Shown here: positions 32,762 through 43,924 of the stretch, one piece after another
Numbering within the stretch: position 1 is the first letter of the stretch
Layout: each line of letters opens with the position of its first letter
Assembly: GCA_030765065.1 (NCBI GenBank)
Contig: CM060979.1
Coordinates: 21,171,001-21,235,000 of the forward strand
Origin: Deroplatys truncata
Lineage: Eukaryota; Arthropoda; Insecta; Mantodea; Mantidae
Direction: 5' to 3'
DNA length: 64,000 nucleotides
The notes under the pieces: generated by a model
The model's input: only the letters and a program-made list of their open reading frames with translations
The model's database searches: none
What the model was told of the DNA's origin: nothing
Made by a program: the position numbers and the translations under genes

Positions 32762-34261
32762 TTTTTTATTTTCGCAAAAATTGCTCCACGATAATGAATG
32801 TTAACAGATTAATCATGCATAACAATCTGTTAAGAAATAATCTAACTCGTGTTCTTGTTTTTGGAAAGCTTTGATTCCTACAGGCGGAAATGAATGTTTG
32901 CAACCATTTCATCGCGAACGAATTATAAAAAAGATAAATTACATGTACGCAAATAGGCCATATATTTTGTAATGTTTGCTTGTAAGGCTCAACAAAATAT
33001 TCATCAAGAATTTGCACAGCAACTTTCATTTGAATGGAACAGGTTTAACTATTGAAGAATCGTTAACATCATGTTAGAGCGGTTAGGGTGGGTTGGAATG
33101 TGGAATTTCAGGTTGACAGAGCTAATTTCGCTTAACCTGTTATTCCTTCCGCCAAATGTCTTTAATGGTTATCATCATCCGAGGGTGACATAATGATAAT
33201 ATTTGAAAACTGTGGAAAGCAAATGGCAACCGAGCTCAGATGTGCTAGAGAAAATGGCTTAAGAATTTAACCAAGGGTTCTCTGTACACTAAAAATAAAG
33301 AAACGCAAGATTATTTTTGGAACTACCTCATATTTTTTGTGCAGCAAATTTTCTTAAACGGGAGTGTTTCTGAATACCATAATGCAAAACTGAGAAGTAC
33401 GGTTGAACATTTTAATGATATTCAGATGCGGTCCGAGAACCGCAATTTGAGGCGAAGACGAGGATTTCCGCTCACTGAGGGGGAGGGGGGCAAGTAGTTG
33501 TGATTTGAGGAAATAAATACAAGTATAGATTCACTACTAAGCTTCATATACTGTGTCTGTGATAGTCATTTGTTTGTGTATTGTGTAATGTCTGAGTTTG
33601 TACAATTTAGAGTTGGACGAAAAGCTGACAACTTCGTCAAAAGGGAGAGAATTAATAATCGTCAACGGATTCACTTACAGAAAAAGAAAGAAAGAAAAAA
33701 TGAAAACTATTGAAGAGTGGTTCTATATTTAGGTTGGCATTTCTAAAATCTGAAGGCCTCGGCATTGCTTTGCTTTCGACTTATTTGAGCCTCAGCCGTG
33801 TGATTAAATTTAATTAAGTAATGAATCAGCAAATGCATCAAATGGACATGGAGGACCTAGCGGAATCTGAACCACAGTGGGTTAAGTTAAGCCCCACATA
33901 GCTTATGCTAGAGATCCAAGTGCCGATCAAGTTCAAAGCTAAAAATTAACAGAACTATCCGCTTACCTTCTTGAAGATATAGTCATTCAAATTTACCTCC
34001 AGAAATGTGGGCTCAAGCTACAGTTTCTTGGAAAACGCATCAGGAGTCCTCGTGTCCCTCAGCATTTAATATTGAGATTTGTAAGTCTAACCCCAATTTA
34101 TTCGCGTTTATTAAGATTTTAATACAGCTTCAGACTCCAACATACGTACTAATCGGCCACGATATGAATGCGTGCGGTGAGAAGAGGAACTAAACTTTTA
34201 CGGAACAAGTGGGCGGGGCATCAGAAAGAGAGGCTGAGACCTGCAAAATGTAGTAGTTTTT
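32762..34261. other. Long unassigned stretch
   Basis: A G-rich run lies at 33480-33491 and an A/G-rich run at 33677-33700. No coding domain or repeat was recognised. Confidence 0.35.
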
Positions 34262-34553
34262 TTTTTTAGCTTTATTTATGAACGCTCTTTAACCACTGTG
34301 GGTCTTAGCGTCCCATTCTATATTGGGTGTGAAGGACCGGAATTTTGCTTTGCTTTTACCTCTTTATCAGGCTTGCGGTTATTTTACGTGCTGTAAATCT
34401 ACGACACGGGACCACCGGCTTTACTTTCCTTCCGAGGGAAGCCATGCTAAGGATTTTTACGCCCGAAAAAAATCCATCACCCTCCGCCGGGTTTGAATTT
34501 GCGACCTCGGGTACTAGAGGTTAGCATGGTACCCCTAGACCACGGAGGACGAC
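34262..34553 (-). mobile_element. SINE1
   Basis: Reverse copy from AGCTTTATTTATGAACGCTC to CCACGGAGGACGAC. It has a T-run at its left edge (34257-34268) where the family's A-rich tail would be. Minor indels near 34350. Confidence 0.85.
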
Positions 34554-34869
34554 GTTTTCATTGCGCAACTGTACATTTCCCTATGGCCTTGCCCCTCATT
34601 CCCCTGTGATCCCTAGCCTTGATGACGTTAGGCAGTGCCAACAAATAACTGGCGCCCTCCTACAAGCACATTCGTAACGTGGCCGACTAGTAAAAATGTG
34701 TACGGCTGTCCGCCAACGTCAACAAACGCTGGTCCTATACGGAGGTGGAACATTAAATAGGTTCCATTTAGTCAGATACGCCAGTAATGTGTATCGTCCT
34801 AGAGAAGCGAGCAGTATTTTTAAAGCGGCACCCGTGAGACAAAGTTCAAAATATGATGTGTGGCATTCA

Positions 34870-35530
34870 TATAATTTTCTCCACTCACTCTTCCACAAAC
34901 TCTATCCCTACAAAAGCTTATTCTTCTATCTACTTGTTAATCCTGATAAGCGCATTGAAATTCCATGCTCTTTGTATGATCACAGAACAAGCGAAGAGCG
35001 ATTTACCACTTGATAAAAAAAGCATAAGCATTTGAAAATTCAAACCAAAGAACATCTCGTAAATGGTTAACGCTACAAAAAAAATTGACATAAATTATGT
35101 GTTTTGGTGAAGTATACATTTTTTGTGTAGTAAGATTTTGTCTATCTCTTACGGTTTACCAATTATACAACGGTAATTCATAATGAAGAGGACTGCACAA
35201 GCTATTCCCAGAACTTCCAGGCATACATTTGTCATGCATATATTTTAATAACAATCATTAGAGCCACTTTGGAGAAAATCAGAATAACGAAGATGTAGTT
35301 TGGGATGGGGGAATGTGCCTGTAAATCTTCTGAAAGACTGTGAACTTAAATACCAAGTTTGATATTTAAGCGACTTTTCGTTTTTTTTTTTAATTATGCT
35401 GTTCACAGGCACAGGCAGACCTTTTTGTAAAATTGCTTTTTCTTGATTCAGGGAGTCTCAAAACGTGTATTTCTGGTGAAATCTCGGTATCGAATGCAAT
35501 ACCTCTACTTACTGCTATAGAGAAACAGAA
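34870..35530 (-). mobile_element. Old H9
   Basis: Minus-strand block order: CTACTTGTTAATCCTGATAA, then TTTGTGTAGTAAGATTTTGT, then GTAGTTTGGGATGGGGGAAT, AAATACCAAGTTTGATATTT, GCTGTTCACAGGCACAGGCA, and TGAAATCTCGGTATCGAATG. The terminal AGAGAAAC lies at about 35520. The 5' terminus is damaged by a small deletion (GGGTGG missing). Confidence 0.8.
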
Positions 35531-35924
35531 GTTGTGCTGCAAAAAGCACAAGCAACATTTTGGACCACACACTAATATGCCAGTTCTAAGTCAGGAGAAA
35601 AGGAAGTTTTTATTTGCTATAAAACGTTGCACGATCACGTATATTTTCCTCAAATTACATTTCGGATTAGCGGCCCCTATACTTCTCAAATTGCATGTCC
35701 CCGAGATTTTAAATTTTAGTGTACCTTATACAAGTCTATTAGAGAATTATTTGTGTTTGAAGTTACTGAGAGAGCCTAGAAAGGCAATTATCATAGAAAT
35801 GCCGACATGTTGAGGTAATATTTGCTAAGTTTTAAAACCACATTTTCTTCTGTTTCAGGTAAGCGATTATGTAGACTGTGGCAGAGTGGTGAGCCTGGTA
35901 AGTGTGTTGCAGTTCATATCCAGC
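35531..35924. other. Unassigned spacer between two old H9 copies
   Basis: No domain or repeat was recognised. Confidence 0.35.
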
Positions 35925-36389
35925 TACTAGAAATTTCTACAAACTGTTCTTGCAAAACCTTATTTGTATCTACTTCATGTTAATTGAGATAAACTCTTTC
36001 GGAAATAACTCCATTACATACTTCGGGGTTCAGGGGCGATAGAAGAAACCGATACGATAGTCGGATGTTTAAATTGGGCTACATATATCTATGCTGGGCT
36101 TCAGATTGCGAGAAACCAGTGAATAGCGACAGCACTTTAAGAAATAAAGTTTTGAAAGATTTAAACTAATAGTAACGGACATCTCCGAAATGGCTGATGC
36201 CACAAAAATGGTTATTTAAAATAAACTATGTGTTTTAAACAGATCTGTATTTTTTGTGTGGAGAGTTTTTGTCTATGTGTTGTGCATTACCATTTATACG
36301 AAATTCATTCCGAATGAAGAGGACTTCACAGACTATTGCCAGAGAATTCAAGTTATAGTTTTCTTTAAATATCTTCAATATATAGTAAA

Positions 36390-36855
36390 GGTTCGGACGA
36401 TCGGAGGCAACCGGGGCAGAGCACCGCAAGCGGCCCTTTTTGCTTCTACCGTGACTCCTGGGAGGGAAGGATGAGGGGAGAGACCCGAGGGCGACCAAAT
36501 CGGGGTGACAACGGGCACAAGCATGGGCGGGGTCCCTAACGCTTCCAGTTGGAACGTATCCAACGTCGCTCGGGTCCACCCACAAGCCTCCTAACTCCCG
36601 GTGGTCAGCCCACTACTGGGGCCCACTTGGAAGCGGGTCTTGACAGTCTCGCAAAGGCGCCAGGGAAGTAAGCTCTACCAAGCGCACATCCACCCCACCG
36701 CCCCGCCGTACACTGTTGCCTGGTACTAACCACCGCAGCGTTCGCCTGCCAAGCCGGTGAAACCATGGGTCAGAGTGGGCGGTCGCCGAGAATCGAACCC
36801 GGAACCTCCCGAATGGAGTCGCACACGCTACGGCGGCGCTACCTCGCTCGGTAAA
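36390..36855 (-). mobile_element. SINE2 inserted in old H9
   Basis: The tRNA-like head at right reads, on the minus strand, GAGCGAGGTAGCGCCGCCGT, then the B-box-like GGTTCCGGGTTCGATTCTCG. The body contains CCGGGGCAGAGCACCGCAAG, also in the 58122 copy. GC-rich, like the others of its family, and its frames on both strands are not genes. Confidence 0.75.
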
Positions 36856-36895
36856 CATAAGTATGACCATTAATAAAAATTGTTATAACCATTTT

Positions 36896-37285
36896 TTCTT
36901 TCTTTCTTTCTTTCACTGTTTAACCTCCGCTTTTGTAGGACTTACACCCCCCCAGGACTTACAGGTGGGTGCCTGGGGTCAGAGGCCCGTCGACAAGGAG
37001 CAGACTCTCATGGAGCAGACAGAATATCCAGGATGGGTGATCAGCCCGATACCTGGTATGGGAGGAAGTAGATGATATGAAATGAAGGCGAAATGGATGA
37101 AAGGAAAGGTGATGATGGAGCAGTTGGTGGTATGAATGGCGGGGGAAACCGGAGAACCCGTTGAAAAGCCGCCCAGATGCCGCTTTGTCCACCACAAATC
37201 CCACATGCGGGTCCCTGGGATTGAACCCGGGACGCCTCGGTGAGAGGCGAGCGGTCTAACCACTCGGCCACGGCACCGCCAATCA
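36896..37285 (-). mobile_element. SINE5 with (TTTC)n tail and imperfect target duplication
   Basis: The head at right, read minus, is clearly tRNA-like: GGTGCCGTGGCCGAGTGGTT (A box), anticodon-like arm, then GGGTTCAATCCCAGGGACCC (B box). The left end is a (TTTC)n tail. The near-identical ACCATTTTTTC (about 36889) and ATCATTTTTTC (about 37287) flank it as a probable duplication. It shares its middle block with 1625-1937. Confidence 0.75.
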
Positions 37286-37445
37286 TTTTTTCAAAAAATC
37301 AAATGGATTCCCCTCCCCCCGATGTAAAGAGTAGTTTGTGGCTGAGGGATTTTGTTGAAAATCTTCGTGTGCCATTAAGGAACATATGCTGTATATACAT
37401 ATATAGGAGTTATGCTCTTCACAGACGTATATACAAGTTATTAGG

Positions 37446-37700
37446 TCGTCCTCCGTAGTGTAGTGGTTACCATGCTAGCCTCTAGTTCCCGAGGTTGCGG
37501 GTTCAAACCCGGCGGGGAGCGATGGTTTTTTTTTCGGGCGTAAAAATCCTTGGCATGGCTTCCTTCGGAAAGGAAGTAAAGCCGGTGGTCCCGTGTCTAG
37601 ATTTACGGCATGTAAAAGAACTTCAAGCTTGATAAAGAGGCCTCTGAGCAAAATTACCGATCTTTCAGTTAAAGAGCGTTCATAAATGAAACTCAATTGA
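37446..37700 (+). mobile_element. SINE1 inserted in old H9
   Basis: It starts GTCGTCCTCCGTAGTGTAGT, has B box GGGTTCAAACCC, and ends CATAAATGAAACTCAATTG. About 30 bases near 37670 (the CACGCCCAATATAGAATGGG part) are deleted. A short TTATTA at both sides may be the target duplication. Confidence 0.85.
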
Positions 37701-37832
37701 ATTTTCACATTATTAAAATGCTTTTTTGTGGGGGAGAGGTCTTAGGGGACCTTAGAACATGTATTTCAATTGAAATCCAATACAGAATTTTAGGTGGAAT
37801 GCAATACTTCCTCGGTACATGGTACGGAAAGT

Positions 37833-38788
37833 AAAAATATAATCTGATTCAAATCTGTATCTTATTTGAAATTTTAGGGGTACTTATTTGGTTTAAGTAT
37901 CAGTGAAATTGAATATTTGATAGGTAGAGCAAGTTGAAAGCGAGGCCTCTGCTAATTAGACCTCAACTCATCCCTCTCAGTACCAACTTGAAGTGTACTT
38001 AAGATGCGGCACGCCTTGTTGATCGCATGTATCAGAGAAACTGCAGGAAAGCAGGTCGAAGCCTTGACTTCGAAGGGATCTGTCATTCAAGGAGTCACGG
38101 ACTGCATTTCGCACGGATGCTTTTGAACGTGTTTGGTGCGACCATGTAGGATGTGTCAACGAGAGGATATTGATATTCTGGTTGGAATGCCTCTGTACTG
38201 TGGTCGCGATAACCATCTTATCTCTCTGGGAAGGTTGGAAACACTGTCAAAAGAATGAGTTATATGTTTTCAACACATTTGGAAGGAAGGCACATTAATT
38301 ATCTGCAGTCAGCAACCTGTGCACTTGTCCGTTCGAAATCGAAGATGTGCACTTACTATCAAGAGGTGCGATGTGGAAGTCCATTACTCCAGAATCGAAG
38401 AATACTCTGAACATACGAGACGAAGGAGACTCTGTTACGCATTTTACACAAAAGTATTGCACACTATTTTTTGCACAACCACGTGTTTTATTATTTTGTA
38501 TGAATTATTAGTAAAATAAAACAAATTCTAATGAACTTGCCCATCGTCACCTCGGATTTCCAGACGCAATGCTGCCAATTTAACAGTTATAACTATACGA
38601 TGGCTTGATAGAATACTATAATTTAGGAGGCTTTGAGTCAATTGTTTGATAGTTGATGGCGTGACTCAAAGTGAATTGTTTGAAAATAATGCCTCAAGAA
38701 GAATCTGAAGTCGAAGATTGGATCAGGAGAACACAGGTATGGAACAGGCATGGAGAATTGAACGCGCATCAGTGATTCCTTAAGAATC
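37833..38788. other. Unassigned stretch
   Basis: Frames reach 79 codons without a known domain. Composition is near average and no repeat copy was recognised. Confidence 0.35.
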
Positions 38789-39255
38789 TACAGAGAGAGC
38801 CAAAAAAACTACGAACCGGCTGCGCGGTGTTTTACCTGTCCGCGTCCTCGGCGCTCGTTGCCGTCTGCCGCTATCATAGAAAGGCGCGGATGAAACCATA
38901 CAACATTTTTAAAACTACTTTTAGAGGCTTTACTTACCAACTTTATGAAAGGAGATGCTGAAATTGGCCACCGTCATTGTCCACACACTTTTGGCATCAA
39001 TTTTTTTCTCATCGTGAACTACGGCGAGTGATGGATAGTTTCCTAAAGAGGTGCCAAAATGTATGGACAACGACGGTGGCCAGTTTCAGCATTTCCTTTC
39101 ATAAAGTTGGTAAGTAAAGCCTTAAAAGTAGTTTTAAAATATTGTATGGTTTTATCCGCGCCTTTCTATGATAGTGGCAGACGGCAACGAGCGCCGATGA
39201 CGCGGACGGGAAAAGCACCGCGCAGCTGGTTCGTAGTTTTTTGGCTCTCCCTGTA
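38789..39255. mobile_element. TcA foldback MITE (467 bp, arms about 208 bp)
   Basis: TA-flanked. The left arm 38789-38996 and right arm about 39050-39255 are near-perfect inverse copies. Outer ends read CAGAGAGAGCCAAAAAAACT, and the inner edges meet at TTTTGGCA and TGCCAAAA. The 53-bp centre still holds AACTACGGCGAGTGATGG from the transposase 3' coding region. This is the simplest form of the family: two inverted copies of the 3' end and nothing else. Confidence 0.9.
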
Positions 39256-40017
39256 GAATGAGGTATAAAATGTTCATTCGCCTTTAAATGCAGTCATTAA
39301 TTTTCAATAATATTGGAAATAACATAAGTTATTTTGTTCGAACTATGCCATTCACTATAGTTAATGTATTATTACTGTTCTATAAACATTGTAAATTGAG
39401 GCATCAAGTGTATTTTACTTCCCACCCTATTATGTACTGTATGTTATTACAGCCACCAAATTTACATTAGTAGACATGGTTTTCATTGGAAACCAATTAT
39501 GTGTTGAAATTCTAAACTTCCTTCTGTGTAAATATCATCCGGAAGACTTAGAAAACTCACGATCGGCAAAAATGCAGATTAAGCGGTTCCTTTTGTTCCC
39601 CACGCTGCGATAATTTGTATACGTAATTATTGCCACAGTCATTACGTTAACATCGGTAATCAAACACAACTTATCCCCTTGTCTTGCAACATGCCTAACG
39701 CCTGACTGACGGTGTCCTGTTTCTTATTTTCGTTCTGCTCTCCGAGCAAATCAACACAACAGGCTGTTGCGAAGTGCATGAAAAAAATGCAGCCGTGTAT
39801 TCCAAAACCACGCGGAGCTAATGTACAAAATAATGAGCGCGATGATTATAGTACTGCTGCTATATAAAGTGTGACAATTATCTTTCGCTTAGAATGCTTG
39901 CATGAAATTTGCACTGGAGGGTAACCAAGTTGTCGTATACATAATTTACTTTCACGAATCTGCTTCATGTACCCGTTTCTCAGATTCTTATAAATACTGA
40001 GACTAAATACTTTGGGT
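39256..40017. other. Unassigned stretch
   Basis: Nothing was recognised; short AT-rich frames only. Confidence 0.35.
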
Positions 40018-40089
40018 AGCAGAAGGGTAGTTTGGATTGGAGGATTTTCTTGAAAATAAAGTATCTTTGGAAAACGCTGAACTTATAGG

Positions 40090-40566
40090 ATATACATCAT
40101 AGGGGGGACATTTCGCGCACTGCGACCTACGGGAGATGTATTGCGGCTACCGCACCATGTTGGAAGGGATGAAGTGAAGGAACCACAGGAGGCAAGCAGA
40201 GCACAGAAATCCCTAACATTTCCTGGCTAGAAGACCCGTCCCACTACTGAAGCTGCCCAGAGAAGGCAATAAACGACCTGTCTAATCAGGCGGCCCTCGA
40301 GTGCTCATGGGAACATTCTTGCCTTGGAGCAAGCATCCGCGCCATCTGTCCAGCACCTCCATACATCAGGAAGCCTAGAAGCACACTTGAAACATGAGAA
40401 GAGGCGGAATGAAAGGGAAATGAGGGAAGGGAAATTGCGATAGATGAGAAACCATCTCAGTATTTGCCTACCGACCAGGGAATACCACGAAAACCCCAAG
40501 GTCAAAACTCGGGAGGTCCCGAATGCGAGCTTCACGCGTTACCGCGGAGCTAACTCGCTCGGCACC
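40090..40566 (-). mobile_element. SINE2 with target duplication
   Basis: Head at right (minus: GAGCGAGTTAGCTCCGCGGT, then a B-box region). Body with AGGGATGAAGTGAAGGAACC and a CGCGCACTGCG end at left. CTGAACTTATAGG (40077-40089) and CTGAATATAGG (40567-40577) are the probable duplication, with a 2-bp difference. Confidence 0.75.
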
Positions 40567-40620
40567 CTGAATATAGGTCAAGTTTGGTACTTAACCAACT
40601 TTTCGTTTTTGAGTTATCCG

Positions 40621-40622
<2 letters not shown>

Positions 40623-40655
<33 letters not shown>

Positions 40656-40674
40656 ACACACACACACACACACA
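40623..40674 (+). repeat. (CA)n microsatellite in H9
   Basis: (CA)n with one CT interruption, occupying the usual CA position of H9. Confidence 0.95.
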
Positions 40675-40816
40675 ACAATAGGATCGTTTGCTAAAAATTA
40701 TATTTTTATTCAAGGGACCCTAAAACTTGTATTTCCAGGGAAATTTCGATACTGAAGTTTTGATTGCGATGCAACACTCCCTCTACTTACTATAGGCAAG
40801 TAGTAAATGAAGTAAA

Positions 40817-41420
40817 ACATATGAATGAAGGAGAGGAAGGTTTAACAGAAGCTAATTACAAAATAAAAGAAATTGGTGAAGTGTTTAATCCGAGTACTAC
40901 AGGGATAATCTGTCCTCTTGTGCTTATAAAGTTAGTTGTTTCTGCAAGAGAATGGATGGTGTAACTTTCTCATCGCATCATGTAGTAACGTAAACAGGCA
41001 GAACCAAATATGGCTGGATGGAGAGGTCTCGAGGCGCCTTACTTCTAGGACAAGGTCTAACGTGATTGTCACTATTACACTTCATCGGGAGTACTCTGAA
41101 ATCGCCTTAAAGCGGGCATGTGCCTGGAATCCTAATTCTGCCTTGCCTTGCGTAATACCTGCGTGCGTATTTATCATGTACCACCAATGTTATTGATAAT
41201 TAATGCGAAGAAAGGTTCCATTAAAGTGCACATATGTCTTACAAATAGATTGCTTTCGTTTATGGCCAGAAGTACATTTTGTTTGTTTTACAAATGAAAA
41301 CCAAATTATTGAGTTTTCTGCTATTCGTAAGGTTTGAGCTTTCCCTACTAAGTACAGATCGGTAATATTACACTTTTTTTTTAATTTTCCAGCTGATTAT
41401 CTTGAAAGCAACACGTTTTT
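40817..41420. other. Unassigned stretch
   Basis: A weak H9-start-like sequence (CTTTCCCTACTAAGTACAGA) lies near 41341; nothing else is recognised. Confidence 0.35.
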
Positions 41421-41975
41421 ACTTTCTCTACTACGTATAGTAAGTAGGGGAAGTATTGCATTCCGCCCAAAAATACGACACCGAGATTTCACCGGAAATA
41501 CATGTTTTGAGGCCTCCTGAATAAAAAAAAAAAGCATTTCTAGAAAAAGTTCCGCGCGCGTGTGTGTGGATGTGTGTCTGTGAACAGCATAACTCAAAAA
41601 TGAACAAGTCGGATAAATACCAAACATGGTATTTAGGTTCAGTATCTTTAAAAAATAGGACACAAAGATTTTCAAGAAAATCGCCCCACCCCAGGCTACC
41701 CTTTACATGGAACATTTTTCGAAAATTTTGTTTTTCCCAAAAATGGCTCTATCGATTTTGATTGAAATATCATATGTTTAAAACACTTTCATGGCAAATG
41801 AAATGCACATCTTGAATTTTCTGGGAATGTTCCCAAAAAGTCATCTTTATTCTGAATGAATTTTGCATAATTGGTAACCCGTAAGAGATACACAAATTTT
41901 TATTAAACAAAACATGTGGATCTACTTAAAACACAATTTATGTCATATACCTTTTTTTGTCAAGTAAACCATTTC
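41421..41975 (+). mobile_element. H9, distal 40% missing
   Basis: A clear start ACTTTCTCTACTACGTATAG follows a T-run. The body runs through GGGAATGTTCCCAAAAAGTC to TTTTTTTGTCAAGTAAACCA, then stops matching at about 41975. The 3' end with its hairpin is absent. Confidence 0.8.
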
Positions 41976-42269
41976 TTATTAAATCAACCATTATATTGAA
42001 GAAATTGAAATAAGATTAACGTTGATACACGAGACTAACTTATATTTAATTTACTTAACTTTAACACAACACAAATACAATTAATATACTGACATTTTCA
42101 AAGTTAGCGTCTTTTCAAAAGCTCACTTCTGCAGGAATGTTTGTCTTCCTGGTCTTCTCGTGTGGAGCCCGTTCCCAGGTATTTTTAGCAATCGTTAACC
42201 ACACATTCGTTAAGTTATAAGTCTAATAAAGTTGACCCTCCCAAATTTGCTAAAACAAATGCTTAAAAA

Positions 42270-42730
42270 ACCTTGAGTCTACCCCCCCCCCCGCTTATGC
42301 AGGGACGGAAGTGGATACGCTACTTACTCGCGTCAAACCCAAAGCATAAAACTACCGTAACACCTCTGCAAGGCCGACAGCGATCTAGCACGTCGTCTCC
42401 GAGCTCTTCAGGCTGGCAACGGAGGGCTGAGAGGTCTCACAACCCCGTCTGGCATCAATGCCCCGCCGAGTACTACCCAATCCGAACAACTGGCTCAGGT
42501 ATTCGGCCCATCTTACTTCTGGTAACGTCGGAAGTGTTGCGGGTGCTAGGGGCCCGCAGCGCTCGCACCACGACAGTTGAAGGGGTCGGAACCCCTCCCC
42601 TAAATGGGTCCCTCAAACTTGTAAAGCCCGACGTACTTATGGTAACGTCAAAAGCACCCACGAGGGATAGGGGTTCGCAACATTGAACCACGACAGCTGA
42701 AGGAGTCGGAACCCCTTCCCTACGGGGAAG
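42270..42730. repeat. GC-rich island with two tandem ~121-bp units
   Basis: Two similar units begin TACTTCTGGTAACGTC (42513) and TACTTATGGTAACGTC (42634). Each continues to CCACGACAG, TGAAGG, a GTCGGAACCCCT element that can pair with AGGGGT (better in the first unit), and a C-rich end. A 137-codon plus frame (42273-42686) and a 72-codon minus frame (42473-42691) run through the GC-rich sequence; neither is recognised. Whether this belongs to a satellite, a retroelement or a gene is unknown. Confidence 0.5.
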
Positions 42731-42849
42731 AATCTAAGGATTAATTGGCATCCAAGAAAAGAAAATATAAATTTGTTGAGTTTACACTTCTAGTTCCTTT
42801 ATAATCACTCCTCTGACATCCTTTTTAACCTAGAGCAGAGAATTATACT

Positions 42850-42900
42850 AAAACTAACGAAAATAAGAGAAAGAAAGAAAGAAAAAAGAAAGAGAGATGT
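42850..42900 (+). repeat. A/G-rich GAAA repeat tract
   Basis: Irregular (GAAA)n-like run between the GC-rich island and the MITE. Confidence 0.8.
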
Positions 42901-42965
42901 GGATGAAAGGGTAATAAACATACTACAGCATGGATGAGCAAACAGAGAACAGAAGTACAGATTGA

Positions 42966-43285
42966 ATTTTGGCAAGCGCCCCGAATGCCGCTGAGCGGCA
43001 GTCCACCTGTTTGTCGAGCGTGACCATCTCTAGACGGGTGGGCCAACATCAAACAAAGCTACATTATGAAATATACGGTATTTAACTCTTACTGGAATGG
43101 TGTCCCTCGGCCTGCATGCACTGCTGACATCTGCTGATAAAATTTCCGTTGAGTCTTCAGAAATAAGAGTTAAGTAGGTCTGAACACTTCATGTCGGCTA
43201 ACTTGCCGATCGGAAAGCAGGTGGGATGCAGAAAAGTTGGTTGCCGCTTGGCGGCCTCTGGAACGTTAGGGGCGCTTGCCAAAAT
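42966..43285. mobile_element. Candidate MITE (320 bp) with 17-bp terminal inverted repeats
   Basis: ATTTTGGCAAGCGCCCC at 42966-42982 is a perfect inverse of GGGGCGCTTGCCAAAAT at 43269-43285. Weaker inverse similarity continues inward (GCCGCTGAGCGGC near 42987; GCCGCTTGGCGGC near 43243). No target duplication was identified and no coding was seen. It is the only copy in the window. Confidence 0.6.
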
Positions 43286-43924
43286 TACTCCTGTTCAAAT
43301 AAATAGTTGAGAGAAGACAAATTTCAGTGCAATGTTGAAAAAAATAAATAAAAAAACATGAGATGAAACTACTGAATAAATGAATATTCGAATTCACAGA
43401 AAACAAAGCAACATTGAATAGGGGACAAAGTAGGAAACAAGGGTATCAGGATGTTACATTCAGACGACTTTCTCTATCAACTACCATTTATTTTACTATA
43501 CTTTCTACAAACATTTCTTAAAAACTTCATTTTTCTACTTGTTTCATGTTAATAGAGATACACGTTTGCAGAATTAGTTACATAGCACATTTCGTTGTAG
43601 CTATTGTACAAGGGGGGATACAGAAACCGGAGCGATGCTTTTTATTGTAGTGTTTAACGCCCGCTCTTATTTTATACAGCACCATAGGGGTAGGGTACGT
43701 TAAATAAAATGATATGATAATTGCGAAGGAAACGTTCCAGGCATTTTTTTTATCGGTGAAGCGATAGTCAAATATTTAAAAGCGAGTGGGTATATACTGG
43801 CTTTGAAATTACTTACTCTCCATAATATTGCGAGAAAAACCGTATAGGACGGCACTGAAAATTCCAGCAATAGTAACGGATACCTACCAAAAGCTTAATG
43901 CCACAAAAAGAAACTTATTTGAAA

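Larger units (their letters stand above)
35925..37832 (-). mobile_element. Old H9 opened by three SINE insertions
   Basis: One minus-strand H9 can be followed in order through 35925-36384, 36872-36895, 37286-37445 and 37705-37832. Joining markers: TTTCTTTAAATATCTTCAAT, then ATTAATAAAAATTGTTATAA, then ATTTTTTCAAAAAATCAAAT, then GGGATTTTGTTGAAAATCTT, then GGTGGAATGCAATACTTCC and GGAAAGTAAAAAT. The interruptions are SINE2, SINE5 and SINE1, all later than H9. Confidence 0.75.
40018..40816 (-). mobile_element. Old H9 opened by SINE2, with long (CA)n
   Basis: The left part 40018-40089 (GGTAGTTTGGATTGGAGGAT, then TTTGGAAAACGCTGA) and the right part 40567-40816 (CAAGTTTGGTACTTAACCAA through GATGCAACACTCCCTCTACT to AATGAAGTAAAAC) form one minus-strand H9. 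The distal half is missing. Confidence 0.75.

Noticed and set aside
36235-36870. GC-rich overlapping frames on both strands as genes
   Set aside because: They fall on a SINE2 copy and the H9 flanks.
37189-37285. A tRNA gene (clear A and B boxes)
   Set aside because: It is the head of a SINE with a body, a (TTTC)n tail and probable target duplication; the same holds for the other tRNA-like segments.
42273-42686. 137-codon frame as a gene
   Set aside because: It runs through tandem GC-rich units with frames open on both strands; no motif supports coding.
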